From NCBI GenBank assembly GCA_018907035.1, contig JACCIC010000003.1:4414001-4478000 (forward strand): a stretch of 64,000 nt of DNA, written 5' to 3'. A program made the translations under genes and the position numbers. Source of the stretch: Sycobia sp. Sy_11. Its lineage: Eukaryota > Arthropoda > Insecta > Hymenoptera > Epichrysomallidae. Below are positions 23,884 through 36,010 of this stretch, piece after piece; the stretch's first letter is position 1; every line of letters begins with the position of its first letter. The notes beneath the pieces are model-generated. The model saw only the letters and a program-made list of their open reading frames with translations. It searched no databases and was not told the origin of the DNA.

Positions 23884-25200
23884 TCGATAACAATAATAAT
23901 AGTAATAATATATTCATAATTTAGGAACCAAAAAAGTTGTAATATAACAATATCATTTTTACGGCTGAACGCGAACGAGAGTGTAAACGAAATAAGAAGC
24001 TTCAATGGATACCCGAGTACCGAATATTAAAAAAGAACCAAAGAGTGAAAGAGAAAGAGAGAGATGGTGAGGCGGAACTGCAATAACCTACGCGCAAGTT
24101 TTACCGAGTAGGTTATAGCATTTGCAGCTGCATTTTTCCCGTCTTCCATCCTTGTCGTTGTCACTCGACATTCGCTGTTTCTCTACTCTCCTGCTAGTGC
24201 GAATATCCTGTTTGCATTAGTCCTTTGGGATAGAGATAAAATTTTTTTAAAAATCAATAGCCAAATTATAAGGAAACTGCGAAATAAAAAAGGATGGGAA
24301 AGATTTTCTATTAGGCCTATTAGTTATTTTATTTTCATATTATTAACTTATTTATATTGTTAGTTATTTTCTATTATTTTCTATTAGATCATTCCATCGA
24401 TTAGTAACTTGGTGATTCGTGATTTTGAGATCTCGATTGTCACAAACAACGCGATAAAAATTTACATGTACTTTGTTGGATTAACACTCTTTCGGAGCAT
24501 AAATAGATAAAAAAAATTAAATAACATAATTATTACTTTTATTAATTTTTAATTATTATAACTATTATTTTCGCGATCATTCAAATCAATTTTTTTATAT
24601 TATGATATGAAATTATTTAGATAGACCCTTCAACTTCTGAAAAAATGTCGTCTTAAGTTTTATTTCCTTTATGTGCTTTATTTTTAATAAAGTTATTTGA
24701 CATTTGTTAATATAATAGCTCAAGCTATTTCATAAGTTGAAAAAATAAAATAGATTTAATGACGTATGTTAAAGAAAAAAAATTTTGATACAAACCTAAA
24801 CCGACTTGAAATGAACAAATCCGTGTTCCTATTAAAAAATAGTCGCTCGCTTAACGAATGCATTAGTACACCCCTGGCTCCGAAATTGGAAAACATAGTC
24901 GAATATCTGCTCAAATTTCCAAAACACATTGGTCTATTAAGTTCTTTCTAAAATTGTGTATTCTTAGTATTATCGATAGATTCTATTAAGTATTAAAGCA
25001 AGAATAACTAATTCCATTGGTACATAAACATATTTTTACGAATTTTTTAGACTCGGTAAAAGTAAAGTATGTATTTTACTTAAGAAATCATTCAGGCTGA
25101 CCAAAATCGAGCCTTTCTACTAGTACTTGAATGGAGTTCCATACGAAAGGGCATCGAAAAAATCTCGTACATCGAATAATCCAATAAAATGACTTTCAAC
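23884..25200. other. AT-rich non-coding DNA
   Basis: AT-rich. A 61-codon ORF at 24766 is within chance. No gene supported. Confidence 0.5.
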
Positions 25201-25562
25201 CTCGAATGTCAATCACTGCTGCAGGACATACAGCCGGCACAAATCCACGAGCACAAAAGCCTCATTTCCGACGTACGCGGCTGCGCTCCACCGCCGAATC
25301 CTTCGCGCCCTCGTACACGCAGATATACAAGGATCCCGCTGTAATCCCGAGCGTCCGGGACCAAATGGACCGCGCGGCGAAACTTCGCCTTCGCCGTCCG
25401 AGGCGCGAATTTTCGCAATCTCGTTCCGACTTTGATGCACCGCGCCTGCAGGGCATAGAGGCTGGGGGAGGAGAAGACAGCGGGATAACGGCCAGAAAGT
25501 GCCGACGGGGGGTGGATGTAGGAACTGTAGCGGTGGTGACACAAACGCGAGACGGAAAGGGC

Positions 25563-25613
25563 TATATATATATATATATATATATACATGCATACATACA
25601 TACATGCATACAT
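25563..25613. repeat. compound (TA)n(CATA)n repeat
   Basis: TA tract to 25586, then CATA/CATG units to 25613. Confidence 0.95.
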
Positions 25614-25757
25614 AGAACCGGAAACACGGAAAAGCTTATCAGAACACGCGGCGACACACAGGATAGCGAGAGGAGAGTGAGATAGTAAAACCCTCTCTAG
25701 TATACAAGATAGGTCAGGTCCTCGCACCCATTGTTTCGGACGGCCTTCGATTATCAC

Positions 25758-25760
<3 letters not shown>

Positions 25761-25820
<60 letters not shown>
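25761..25820. repeat. (GA)30 microsatellite
   Basis: 60 perfect bases, one of the longest GA tracts in the window. Confidence 0.99.
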
Positions 25821-25828
<8 letters not shown>

Positions 25829-26350
25829 TGGAGAAATAGAATGACGGGGGACTTTTCATCACGCTCGTTCCGCTTCTCGCTTTGAATGGCGATTTAAAGG
25901 GGGCGATTGCGCGGATTAAACCAGTTGTTTTGCCTATCCACCCTCCCCCAGCCTCGCGACGCCTCGCCCTCCTCCGCCAGCTCTACGGTCCAGCCGCGCC
26001 ATATATATGGCCGGGCGCTTCAACGTTTGCTATTTCTAACGAGCCATTGGCCGTTGTCGGTGCTTTTGGCCGTCGCTGCCCTTGTTTACGTTTGATCCTC
26101 GACCCCCTGACCCCCCTCCCCGCCGGACTCCCACCGCTTTTGGTTTTACGTGCCGACGGAGTCGCCGCACCCCGTTGTCCCTCGTTCGCGCTCGCTTGGG
26201 TTCTTTCTACCCTCGATTCCCGTTGATTCCCGCTGGGACGTTATTTTTTTCCATTCACGGTGCACGCGCTGGCGAGGCGGACATTTATTTTTGTGCTTTC
26301 GTTTTTTTTTTGTCGTCCAGCTGGGTCGCCCTTTGAATTCGCAGTAGCAG

Positions 26351-28080
26351 TCCATGGCCTTTAGTTTGGCGGGTCTTTGTGGAAATTCGCTCTATGCTGT
26401 TTAACTAATGAATGCAATGTTAGTAATTAATGGTCTATGATACTGGCAATTAATCTAGATATATCTATTATTGATATACTTCAATGCATCTTAAAAGTTT
26501 TATAGCAATGCTATTCTGAATTCAATAATTGAGTACAATTTTTTGTTTTTCTGTTAATTATATCAAATATGATAATGATAAAAGCGTTAAAATTTTACAA
26601 TTTTGAAGGTAGATTTCATTACTTCAGAGCACTGCAGCTGTTATTTTTATTTTTAAAAAAGCTGTTTATGCCTTTTTACAATCATTTCTGAATGATACTT
26701 ATACAAATACTTTTAAATTCTCAACACTTTAACTGTTTCTCAATTTCCATTATTCTCAATAGACCGTATCTAAAGAAATTTAGTAACGCTCATTAAGCTG
26801 GTTGATAAAATAAACAATACGAAAATCTATACATATTTTATTTCATAATTAAATTAGATAAGAATGGATTTAATTCGCTATTAACAAATAAACGAATTTA
26901 ATTATATTTATTTAACAAATACGTACAGCTTCTCATTGTATTCATCCGAGCCAGCGCGTCAATTTCTGTCTTTCACGATCCCGTAAAGCTCGTAAGTATT
27001 GACTAAAACGCACATCGACGAATTGGCTATCGCGCCTAGTTTACCGGGACGGTATCGCGGCGCTAACAATTTTCCCGAAGGGCCGATAGAATCGACGAGA
27101 ACGGCGAAGGCAAAGTAATTTAACGGGACGTTGCCCGATGTTGTTTGGATAGTATCGGCGGGTTACGGTAGATTGATCGTTAAACGGACGTATAAGAGAT
27201 AAGAAAACAGGCATTCCACGAAGAAGTACGGCTAATCGCTGGGCTCTCCTCGAAATAAAACTACATTAGAATTTAATTGTGACGTTGCTCGTCTAACAAA
27301 TTAAAGTACACTATCGTGTAAATAAACGTCCGTTATACGAAAAACACTCGAACTTAATAATCAATTTACAATAGTGATTGTATTTATTAGCATTTATGCA
27401 TATATTTTGATAAGAAATTTCATAAAATAAAAATCGAATTTAAATACATAAAAATAAAAATCGAAATCAAAATAAGGTGATCTAGGGTGGAACGAACTAA
27501 ATAGTCTTCTCAGTTGATTAAAATCATTCAGATTCTACTTTTCTTCTAATGAAAAAAAAGTTCGGTTTTATGAAACGATTCAAATGCTAACACGTGGGTT
27601 GTTGTCAATATAAAAATGGGTTGTCGTATCACAAAAATGGTAGCGCGGGTTAATTATCAATATCAAAAGCCTGAAATATTTAAAAAATTTAGTATCAAAC
27701 AATGTCGCAAAAACATAATATTTATTTTTATTATTAATTCAATATTTCCTTTGAACTTTCAATATTTATTATTTAAATGTACCTTCGTAGGCATATATTC
27801 AGCATTTCGTTCTTCAGTTTTACATAGATTTATTTCCATGCTACTCTCTTAAAATTTATTTTAGACCCACCTGAATAAAAAAGTTATCTATAGATATAGT
27901 AATAATCATTTTTCTCGCTTCAATGGCAATTCAAGCACGATAAATGGCAAATATTAAACGAGCAACGAGACAAATTTCAAGGTATACTTTTGCTTCGAAT
28001 AGAACAACATGCCACGCTATCGCATAGTCCTAACGAGCGGACGATCTACTTTTCGATATACCTCCCTATACGTGAAATTC
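26351..28080. other. AT-rich non-coding DNA
   Basis: AT-rich, with a modestly CpG-richer patch at 26940-27240 containing a plus-strand CTC|GTAAGT at 26992. A 63-nt open stretch before it has only a weak acceptor, so no exon is called. Confidence 0.45.
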
Positions 28081-28287
28081 GACGAGAAATTTCGTTTCAA
28101 TAGTGTTGCTCGGTAAAGGAGGGAAAGTACGACGGGGGTGGAGGGATGTCGGGCAGAGCAAGAGAGAAAAAAGAGGCCTTATCGAAATTACATATCGGCA
28201 AAGGCCTGGCAGTGGCTGGCAAATCGCGTCTATCTTTCTGCCCGTCCGTCTATCCGACCATCTTCCTCCGTCTCTCACTTTCTCTCT

Positions 28288-28290
<3 letters not shown>

Positions 28291-28336
<46 letters not shown>
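28291..28336. repeat. (TC)23 microsatellite
   Basis: 46-base CT tract. Confidence 0.98.
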
Positions 28337-28342
<6 letters not shown>

Positions 28343-28456
28343 CTCTTTCACGTTCGAGGGGATTTGGGGGAGGAGACGCGATGAGCCGGGCTCCTATCGA
28401 TTTTCCCTCGTCTCTCACTTTTTTTCAAGCGCTGCGTCTGCCTCGCTCATTCTCTG

Positions 28457-28460
<4 letters not shown>

Positions 28461-28503
<43 letters not shown>
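28461..28503. repeat. (TC)n microsatellite
   Basis: 43-base CT tract 124 bases after the previous one; the two may derive from one duplicated tract. Confidence 0.98.
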
Positions 28504-28506
<3 letters not shown>

Positions 28507-29150
28507 CTTCCGGTCACCACAGTGAATACCGCGCTGCAGGGACGAAATGAACAGAGACGCGTACCTACGCATAAAATCGCAAAAAAAGAAGAGCGGACGC
28601 AGAACGGGTTTGTGGGATGGGGGGAGGATAAAGGGCAGGGGGATCCAGGGAGTAATTACCGCACGTCGCTCCGCTGATTAATTATGCGAGCCTTGCAAAT
28701 GTCCCATATTTTTTTCATCGTCCACGTATATACGTACACCTGTGCCGGACCTGCGTGCCATTCCCCCCGTACCCCCCCCGTGTTATCTCTGCCTCTTCTC
28801 CGACCCCTTCCCTCTCGGCTCTCTCGCGCCCGCGGTAAATCCCCGCGCGGGCGGCGCCGCGCGATTCGCTCGCACGGTTCTGCTGACCAGCCGACTTTTA
28901 GCCATTACGTCGCCACGGCCGGTGATTCCGCCTCCGTTGCGGCTACTGCCGCTGCTGCTGCCGCGGCCGTTTTGCGCACGAGTTATAGATCGAGCCCCTC
29001 GCGCGAGCCCATAGCTCGATCCCTTCTTTTGCGCCTTTTTCTTCAGAGCTTTGGCGGCCCTCTCGCTCTTCAGCCGCCTCTCCTGCGAAAAGCGAAGCAT
29101 TTCCCTTTGATATGTAGAGGCTTCTCTGCGCGGCCTCTGATTACACTAAA

Positions 29151-29480
29151 AATATACGCATATATTTTTTGAAAAATTCCAAGTTAGCAGGATGGGAGGT
29201 ATATCGCTATATTGGTAAGTTTGGAACTGTCGATAGCTGAAGATTTTTTAGTCTGAATTTTACTTCTAAAATTAGCATCCGTGTGTTTTTATTTCTTTAT
29301 TTACTTATTTATTTATTTATTAAGAGATCGAATTTTTTCTCGAGGGAACTAAAATCCAGACGAGGTATATTAGACTTTTAAAAATCGGAAGTCAGCTAAT
29401 AATATCTCGTGAACAGTCCACAGCTTCCCTTGCCACTTTCAAATATGTGCTTAATTCAAAATGAATTAAGTGCTCCTCCT
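29151..29480. other. AT-rich spacer
   Basis: Includes an ATTT-repeat patch near 29300-29323 and a donor-like GTAAGT at 29215. No gene. Confidence 0.45.
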
Positions 29481-30310
29481 CCCTTTCACCCGAGCGACAA
29501 GACTGATACGCTAATTGTGTTTGCTCGGGCTTTGTTGGCTCTCAATCTTCATTAGAGCGCGCTCGCCCGAAGAAAGAGATAAAAGAGCAACTGGATTTCA
29601 CGGCGGGTTGTTGTACGGCTGTACGCCGTTAAAATCTCCGCCTCGTGGATGCGTAACTCGCTCGGCTCCCGAATAATGCATGGGGGTTTCAGGTTGCGTT
29701 TGTCGAATTACGGAAAGAGTAAAGAAAAAAAGAGAAAAAAAAACAGGCAACGAGCGCGATGGCTGTAAACCGACGAAGTATTCCGGTCTGAGGCCTCGGC
29801 TTCGAACGGGACGAAGAGGAAAAACCGAGTAAGAGACGAATCTGAGGCTAATACATGCAGATTGCGCATTCGGTGTACTGTTCAATTTTTCTAGCTCGAC
29901 ATCTTCCCTATCCGTTTGAGAGCACATCGTTACTCCCGCCCCAAAGTATACGGGACGATATGCTTCCGGCTGTCCTTCTTCTCTCGCCCCCTCCCCCGTA
30001 TCCACGCCGTTATCGCTTGTCTTGCGCGAGTGCGCATTCGTTCCATTGTCTCGACAAGCGAAAATTTATCCCGAGAAGCCTCAATTAGTATTTAAGTTTT
30101 TATCGATGACGGCAGAAAGTGAGCCCCTTCGTCACCGGCGCAATACCTCTTTACCCCGGGACGGTCGATCCTACCCTCGTTCTCTTTCTTCCGCTTATTT
30201 TTATCTCTTTCGTTTATTACGCGTCGTTACCTTTCCTCTATCGTTCTTTAACGGACGTTTTTTTCTTCAAATCTTTCTCTCATTGTTTCTTTTATTCGCC
30301 GCTTAGCACC
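29481..30310. promoter_or_regulatory. GC-rich island
   Basis: CpG-rich block open in places on both strands (135 codons minus; 65-94 plus). No recognisable product and no GA/CT tract, unlike most islands here. Confidence 0.28.
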
Positions 30311-31290
30311 AATTGACGTCGTTGTATTTCTTATATCTTCATTACTTTTCTGCCCTTTTTTATATATCCTGACAGGAAATGCTCGTGATTCTGTTTGAAC
30401 AAAAATTCTCAATATATGTTAAATTACATAACGCAATTATTATTAAACTTGTCCTGTTACATCTGTAAAATATAATTAATATTTTCTCAATTTTGTAAAT
30501 TCCAGGGCAATCCCAGTTTTAATAATATGAAAATATTGAGAAATAAATTAATTGAATGAATTAATTAAGTTGATGATGTACGATTCTTTTGAAAATCTTT
30601 CTCAATAACTGAATTATAAAGCAAATAAAAATTTCATTCATATTAAAAACTTACTAAATATTATATACCTTTTCCATAATTTTAAAAACTTGATATTCGT
30701 ATTAAAATATCAATTTACTAAAAATTAAATAAAATAAAATAAATGATGATAAATAAAATACATTTGCCTAATTATCAATATTGAGATACATATTAAAATA
30801 ATTATCAGATCCAATTATTATTACGAAGTCTTACAGTCTTTATACTATAATATATTATACTAAAATAATGACAGTCAGACTTGTTTATGATCCACCCCCG
30901 AAGCAGCAGCAATGGAAACTACTATTACAAATAAAATCAAATTAGATTCAAAATTCAGTTTAGCCCTAGTTCCATTTCAGATTCTTTGGACGTGACCATA
31001 AAGAAGGACAGTCTGGTTGGCATTATTTTAGTGTACTACATTATAGCAGAAAGTCTGTAACATCGAGCAAAAAATTTATTAAACTAATTAAATGTAGGTA
31101 TTATCTTCTCATAAATGATTCAATGAAATTTAAATAGCCCTCAAGTCAAGTTTGAAAAAGTTTGATTACCGTTTCATTGCTTTCACCATATAATATTTTT
31201 TTGACGTATCTTGCGTTCGTCTCTATGGGATAGTAATAAACAATACATAAAAATTATGAGAAATTTTGGCTTAATAGAACAAAACTAAAT
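30311..31290. other. AT-rich DNA with one unexplained non-repetitive patch
   Basis: AT-rich; 30885-31130 is more complex, begins after 30885 with CCACCCCCGAAGCAGCAGC, contains an acceptor-like CCATTTCAG (AG at 30979-30980) and is open in two frames. Not recognised. Confidence 0.4.
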
Positions 31291-31900
31291 AATTATATTT
31301 ATGTGCCCTGCACTCTCCTCAGTCACTGACCCCATATTCCGTGTCTATGACCCGCTTTTTTTCCTGCGTCGACAATACGCGCGCACACGCGCGCTACATC
31401 TAAACCGCCGTGCACTTCGTAATGCAATTGAACTCCAGCACCTGGAAAACGAACGTGTGCGTCCGCGGGCGGATATAGTCACAGTGGACGTATCAGCTCA
31501 CGTGCAACACCGGGATCCGCGTCAGTATGCGTCTGTGTATAAATGTGCGTGTGTAGCGGTGTACACGTGTCGTCGACCAGCGGAGGGAGGAAATGGCGTA
31601 GTAGAGGGGGGGGGGTCAACTTCCCCGAAACAGGAGGTTTAATCCATTGCCGTGAAACGTCGGGACAGCCGCGCGCCAAACCCGGTTTGTTGTTCCGTCA
31701 TACGTATGTGTATGTGTATATCATATATATATATATATATGGTGTATGTATATGGTGTATATATAGGATGTCACCTCATTTTTATTCACACACGAATTTG
31801 CGCTGCCCCGCCGATTGTTCTTCTGTGGTGCAAGGTAGAAAGAGACGATGTGGGACGGAAGGGAAGGGGGAAAGCGCGACATGCGCCCGAGCGATGATTT
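31291..31900. promoter_or_regulatory. GC-rich island with TA tract
   Basis: CpG-rich block with a G-rich run near 31606-31615 and the TA tract at 31723-31740. ORFs up to 124 codons overlap in several frames; none recognised. Confidence 0.28.
31723..31740. repeat. short (AT)n tract
   Basis: 18-base AT tract followed by GTGTATG-rich sequence. Confidence 0.9.
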
Positions 31901-32421
31901 ATGCAGGTGTCGATTGATAAATCAAGCGGCATTGTTGCTTTCGGGAGCTGCGAAAGCTCGAAAGTGATAGGCGAAATTAAATGCGGGAAGAGAGACAGAG
32001 ACAGTGAGCGGGATAGAGGGAAGGTTAAAAGAGAAAAGGGAGTTTCGTGATTCGAAAATAATGTTACACGGACAGTAGATATGTGCTGCAGTGTGCTTCT
32101 TTAAAAGGAAAGAAAGAATTATTTACCAACATCAATTACTGAGAAAATACATAGGACTATAGAATATTTTGTTTATTTTTTTCGTAACATTAAGCAAAGA
32201 ATCTTAATTGCCGATTAACATTTCAGTCTAAAATATACAATACATATTTAAAATCAATAAAGGTTGTTCGTTTAGCGAATTAACAGATAGTAGAAGAGGC
32301 ATATTGTAATTGGAAAATTTAGAGGGAAATTGATGATTAACAATTAATGATATCATTTAGGATTAAAGTTATTAGAAAGATGATGATTTTTTAATCAAAG
32401 CAAAGGTTCATTTTGCATTAT
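31901..32421. other. non-coding DNA
   Basis: Purine-rich shoulder then AT-rich sequence. No gene. Confidence 0.5.
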
Positions 32422-32790
32422 TTAGTTTTTAAACCATTTATCTTCTGCCAGATTAATTGATTTATGAATTTCACCGAATAATTTAAGATCAACGGTACAT
32501 AAGAAGAAAATATATAATGACACCAATGGTAGCAGAATTAATATATTTGACCGATAACAACAATTAAATACTTCTAATCTATATTCGTTAGTCTTACATT
32601 TCAGAAAAGCAAATAAATAAAAGTAAATAATCCCGAAGTAAAAAACTGATTTACAATAAATGAAAAGCTGACGCACTGGAAATCCATTATTTATTTTCAA
32701 TCTAATCGCCGAATACGAAAGAATTCCTGGCGCGAAAAATCCCAAATATTTGACCTCCGGGCGTACTACGACGGATTCTTCGTTTTTCAT
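32422..32790 (-). CDS. hypothetical two-helix membrane ORF (122 aa)
   Basis: ATG-started minus-strand frame in AT-rich, non-repetitive DNA. It has two hydrophobic stretches, roughly residues 44-63 and 80-98, with a Cys-containing loop between them and a charged C-terminus (EDKWFKN). AT-rich DNA readily yields Leu/Phe/Ile-rich frames, so the membrane look may be compositional. A fragment of a chemoreceptor-like protein is conceivable, but I see no diagnostic motif. Confidence 0.15.
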   Translation of the reverse strand: MKNEESVVVRPEVKYLGFFAPGILSYSAIRLKINNGFPVRQLFIYCKSVFYFGIIYFYLFAFLKCKTNEYRLEVFNCCYRSNILILLPLVSLYIFFLCTVDLKLFGEIHKSINLAEDKWFKN

Positions 32791-33255
32791 TCAATATCTG
32801 GAGGCAGAAAAAGGCCCGCGCCTGCATTTACACTGTACGAAATTATGGCCCTTAAATCAACTGTCCATTTCGTTCTAGATACACAACCACGCGTACAGGC
32901 GCGCGCTCCCCTGAATCGCGGAGCGCACGGGCGTCGGCGTCGGCCAACAACAAATTTTCTCGCTTGACCCGCAAAAAAGTAGTGTCTAAAATAAACCCTG
33001 AAAAATCGCAATTCTCTTGGCTGGCCATCTCTAAATATCCTCTCGCGTTCTTGCACCCTTGCTGCACATATACGTACGGGAGCTCGGGTGCGAGGGGGAG
33101 AAAGTGGGATAGAGATGAGAGGGAGAGAAAAGAGAGGGAGGCAAGGAGACGGACGACCGGGGCGAGCAGCTCGGAGCCATTTCCGTTATCGCTTTTCCAT
33201 TTGAAGCAACGCCTTCCACTCGAGTTCCTCCGGCGAAATGTCCACTGTGTGCCGG

Positions 33256-33284
33256 CGCCGCCGCCGCCGCCGCTGCTGCTGCTG
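33256..33284. repeat. (GCC)n(GCT)n triplet repeat
   Basis: About five GCC units run into four GCT units. Confidence 0.93.
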
Positions 33285-33460
33285 CCGTTGCCGCGACGGC
33301 CGTCGGGCTGGGCTCCCAGTCCACCCACCACGTCGGCCTCAACCCTCTCCACAACCTCCACCCCTCTACGACCCCTCTCGGCAGCCGTTACGTCGTCCGT
33401 GGGAAGACACATAGGTGGCCCGCGCGAACGTAAAGCACTCGCCGGTACGGGATCAAAAAG

Positions 33461-33504
33461 AAGAAGGAGGAGAAGGAGGAGGAGGAGGAGAAGAAGGAGG
33501 AGAA
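33461..33504. repeat. (GGA/GAA)n purine tract
   Basis: 44 bases of pure purine built from GGA and GAA units; the strand asymmetry favours triplex DNA. Confidence 0.93.
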
Positions 33505-33520
33505 AGGCGGGGTGCGGTAA

Positions 33521-33541
33521 TGGTGGTGGTGGTGGTGGTGG
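33521..33541. repeat. (TGG)7 repeat
   Basis: 21 bases of TGG, G-rich on the plus strand. Confidence 0.95.
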
Positions 33542-33760
33542 TAGTGGCGGTTTGCTCGGTGTGTGTATATCCGTCTGTTAGCGGGGGTCCGGATACGGCA
33601 CTACTGCGCCGACACCGAGGGGCGGGGGGGTAGAGGAGACACACACCGGCAGCGCACCCCCGAGGGTACTTCGGAGCTGTCCGAGCGGGCCAACTTCCTC
33701 GGGCGCGGGCGCGACACTTGCTCGTTAAATAAATACAAAAATAAAACGACCCCCGCTCCT

Positions 33761-33992
33761 CAATCTCCTCTTGCCTCCATCCCGCTCATTCCCGAAGAAC
33801 AGAGGAACTCTGCTCTCTCTCTCTCTCTCTCTCCTTCTCAGACTCTCCCCGCTGTATACTTTTGCGGCTAAGCTTTGGAGAGCTCGGACCGAGCACTTAA
33901 ACAACGGCTGTGTTCGTCTTGCCCCGTTGTGTGTATTCGTGAAAAGGGTAAAGAGTGGAAAGCCGTTGACGTCTAATTCCTGGGGACTTGGA
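33761..33992. other. island shoulder with CT tract
   Basis: Contains a 21-base CT tract at 33813-33833. No gene supported. Confidence 0.45.
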
Positions 33993-34038
33993 CTTTGTTT
34001 TTTTTTTGTTTTCTTTTTTTTTGTTTTTTTTTTTTTTT
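33993..34038. repeat. T-rich homopolymer tract
   Basis: 46 bases of nearly pure T with isolated G and C. No 3' end of an identifiable element is attached. Confidence 0.95.
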
Positions 34039-35160
34039 AATTCTCGGCCCTTTTTCCCATGGCTTTGAGAGAGAGGACAATAGTATAACATGAACTCTCG
34101 CGGGGGCAAAATTTAACAGTCCTCGGAGACGTTTAAGTAGAGCTAATTCATTATTATCATTATTTGTACGTTTAAGCTTATTTCGTTTTTATTCATTAGC
34201 TAATTTGATTTAACGGTCTACATAGACTCTTTAAAGAATTATATTTTTCTTGAAAGACTAAGAGTAAACTCTACGAATGTTTCTCACAATAACATATAAG
34301 CAAGAGAAGAAATGGTAGAAATGATGGCCTCCGAAGTTTTTTCCCGGGGATTTTTTTGGGCTATCTGACCGAACCTATAACTTTTGCAATTTTGCAAATA
34401 AAAGTGACGTATATTTGAGAAAATATAAAGTCATTCTTCATTGATTATACTCTATGAATATTAAATTTAAATTTTCAAGTTCCATACTAAAATATTATTT
34501 CTAGTATATGTAAATTATTCACAATATTTATAGTGTTGGCTTCTTTTTTACAAAAATACAACTTGACGTATTACTTGACGTCAGTATTAATATCCATGAA
34601 GAGTTAATCAATATTAATACTTTTATTATCATTTCGTCTATTTGCCAAAAAATAATATTAATAGAGACTTAAAATTGGATGCGTATAGCAATTCATATTA
34701 TTGTGTTTTGTATAAAAATTTCAATCAAGTAGAATAAATTTCAAAAACAAAATACGTTTGTGACAAAAATTACATGATTTTGATGAAAATTACTTCTGAC
34801 ACTTAATACTAAATAAATCTCATAGAATTGTGATATTGATGATTTTCAATTGATAATCTATTATTTTCAATGTAATCTATATTCCATCATTTTCGATATA
34901 TTCACAGAGATGATGCATATTGATAACTTAAGTGCTATACGGCTAGCAATGGTATCTAATAAAACTAACAAATATGGTCAACATGAGTATACAATAAGTA
35001 AGCGAGAACGTATTTCTTGTGTTAGTTAAACTTTTAAATTTGTTAAAAATTGATTTAACAAAAAAAAACAAATTATCTATATAGATACAAATTAAACGTA
35101 AAAAGTGTTATCGTAAATTACTTCTCCGGCTACCTTCCCTACTCTAATAGACGTACATAA
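34039..35160. other. AT-rich non-coding DNA
   Basis: Long AT-rich stretch with no gene. Confidence 0.55.
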
Positions 35161-35547
35161 TATCTCTGTGCTTTTATCCCGCAAGCTTCAGGATGGATAA
35201 ATTATAGAGACAAACTTCCAGCAAAAGTGTCGGAAGTTCAATGAACGCCGACTTCTCACCTGAACCTGCCTCTAACAAGCAATTCACGCGAACATACGAA
35301 CGTCTCGCTTCGAGGCAATCTTTTGTCGTCTGCGTCGAGCAGACGGGCCGTAATCGCTCATCCGGAGAGCGCGCGATCTGCCCCCCCCCTTCCCCCGACT
35401 TCACGAATCTGACTATATAATCTCGACCGAGCTGAATTAACGGACTCGTCTCGGCTGCGGTGCACCTCCCCCCTCCCCTCAAAATCTGTCGGTAAAAGTG
35501 ATACAGTGTCGGGGGCATGGAGGCGACAGCTATATATCCGCACGTAC

Positions 35548-35591
<44 letters not shown>

Positions 35592-36010
35592 AATAATACG
35601 ACGCGACTCGACGCATCTAATTGCAACGTTTGGTCGCGTCCATTATGCCGCGTCGCGCCTCAGCGCGCCCAAACTTTCGCTCGGGATCGCGAGATAGATC
35701 CGACAGCGGCGGCGCGCTATTGGCGGCTTAAACATCGGCAGTCGGGGCGCGTTCGAGGAAATCCCTCCTCCCTCCAACCACCCAACCCCATTCACGTATC
35801 GCGCCGCGCTATTGTGCGAGTAGACACCTGGTCGAAGGTGGATGGAGCGAATGGACGTATTGTGGTGGAAAATAAATTCAATGGGATTGACGGTACCGTG
35901 CATAAATTACACGCGCGATGTGACGTATGGAAAATTTAACGCACTTTGGTAAATACGTTGGCCTCAGCCGCGGAGACTATCGGATTGGATTACGGTGGCG
36001 CGCTTCTGAA
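35161..36010 (-). promoter_or_regulatory. GC-rich island with minus-strand donor
   Basis: CpG-rich block. On the minus strand the part from about 35620 down to 35260 ends in TTCAG|GTGAGAAG, a strong donor, so a leftward first exon or promoter is possible. The minus ORF covering it (35174-35626) has a non-ATG start in its longest form and includes the GA repeat; an internal ATG exists, but no domain is recognised. Confidence 0.3.
35551..35590. repeat. (CT)20 microsatellite
   Basis: Perfect 40-base CT tract in the middle of the island. Confidence 0.98.

Larger units (their letters stand above)
25201..26350. promoter_or_regulatory. large GC-rich island, two segments
   Basis: CpG-rich at 25240-25560 and 25860-26340, separated by a TA/CATA repeat and a 60-base GA tract. 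Long overlapping ORFs on both strands (159 plus; 217 and 130 minus) run through the repeats and show no family resemblance. Confidence 0.3.
28081..29150. promoter_or_regulatory. GC-rich island with two CT tracts
   Basis: CpG-rich block, densest at 28780-29090, preceded by two long CT tracts. ORFs of 90-179 codons overlap in all plus frames and are largely Ser-Leu from the repeats. Confidence 0.3.
32791..33760. promoter_or_regulatory. large GC-rich island with triplet repeats
   Basis: CpG-rich block with GCC/GCT, GGA/GAA and TGG triplet tracts. It is open over 186 codons (minus) and 205 codons (plus) on opposite strands of the same DNA; both translations are poly-Ala/Ser/Arg/Gly and neither looks like a conserved protein. 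Confidence 0.3.

Noticed and set aside
25209..25862. 217-codon minus-strand ORF
   Set aside because: Its first 30 or so residues are the GA30 tract read as Ser-Leu and its centre is the TA/CATA repeat.
26929..26991. 63-nt open segment ending at CTC|GTAAGT
   Set aside because: The upstream AG lacks a pyrimidine tract, and an open frame of 21 codons is common by chance.
28138..28677. 179-codon plus-strand ORF and overlapping 134-codon ORF
   Set aside because: Both pass through two CT tracts; their composition is explained by the repeats.
32852..33581. Opposing 186-codon minus and 205-codon plus ORFs
   Set aside because: Both come from triplet repeats and GC-rich stop-poor DNA; neither resembles a folded protein.
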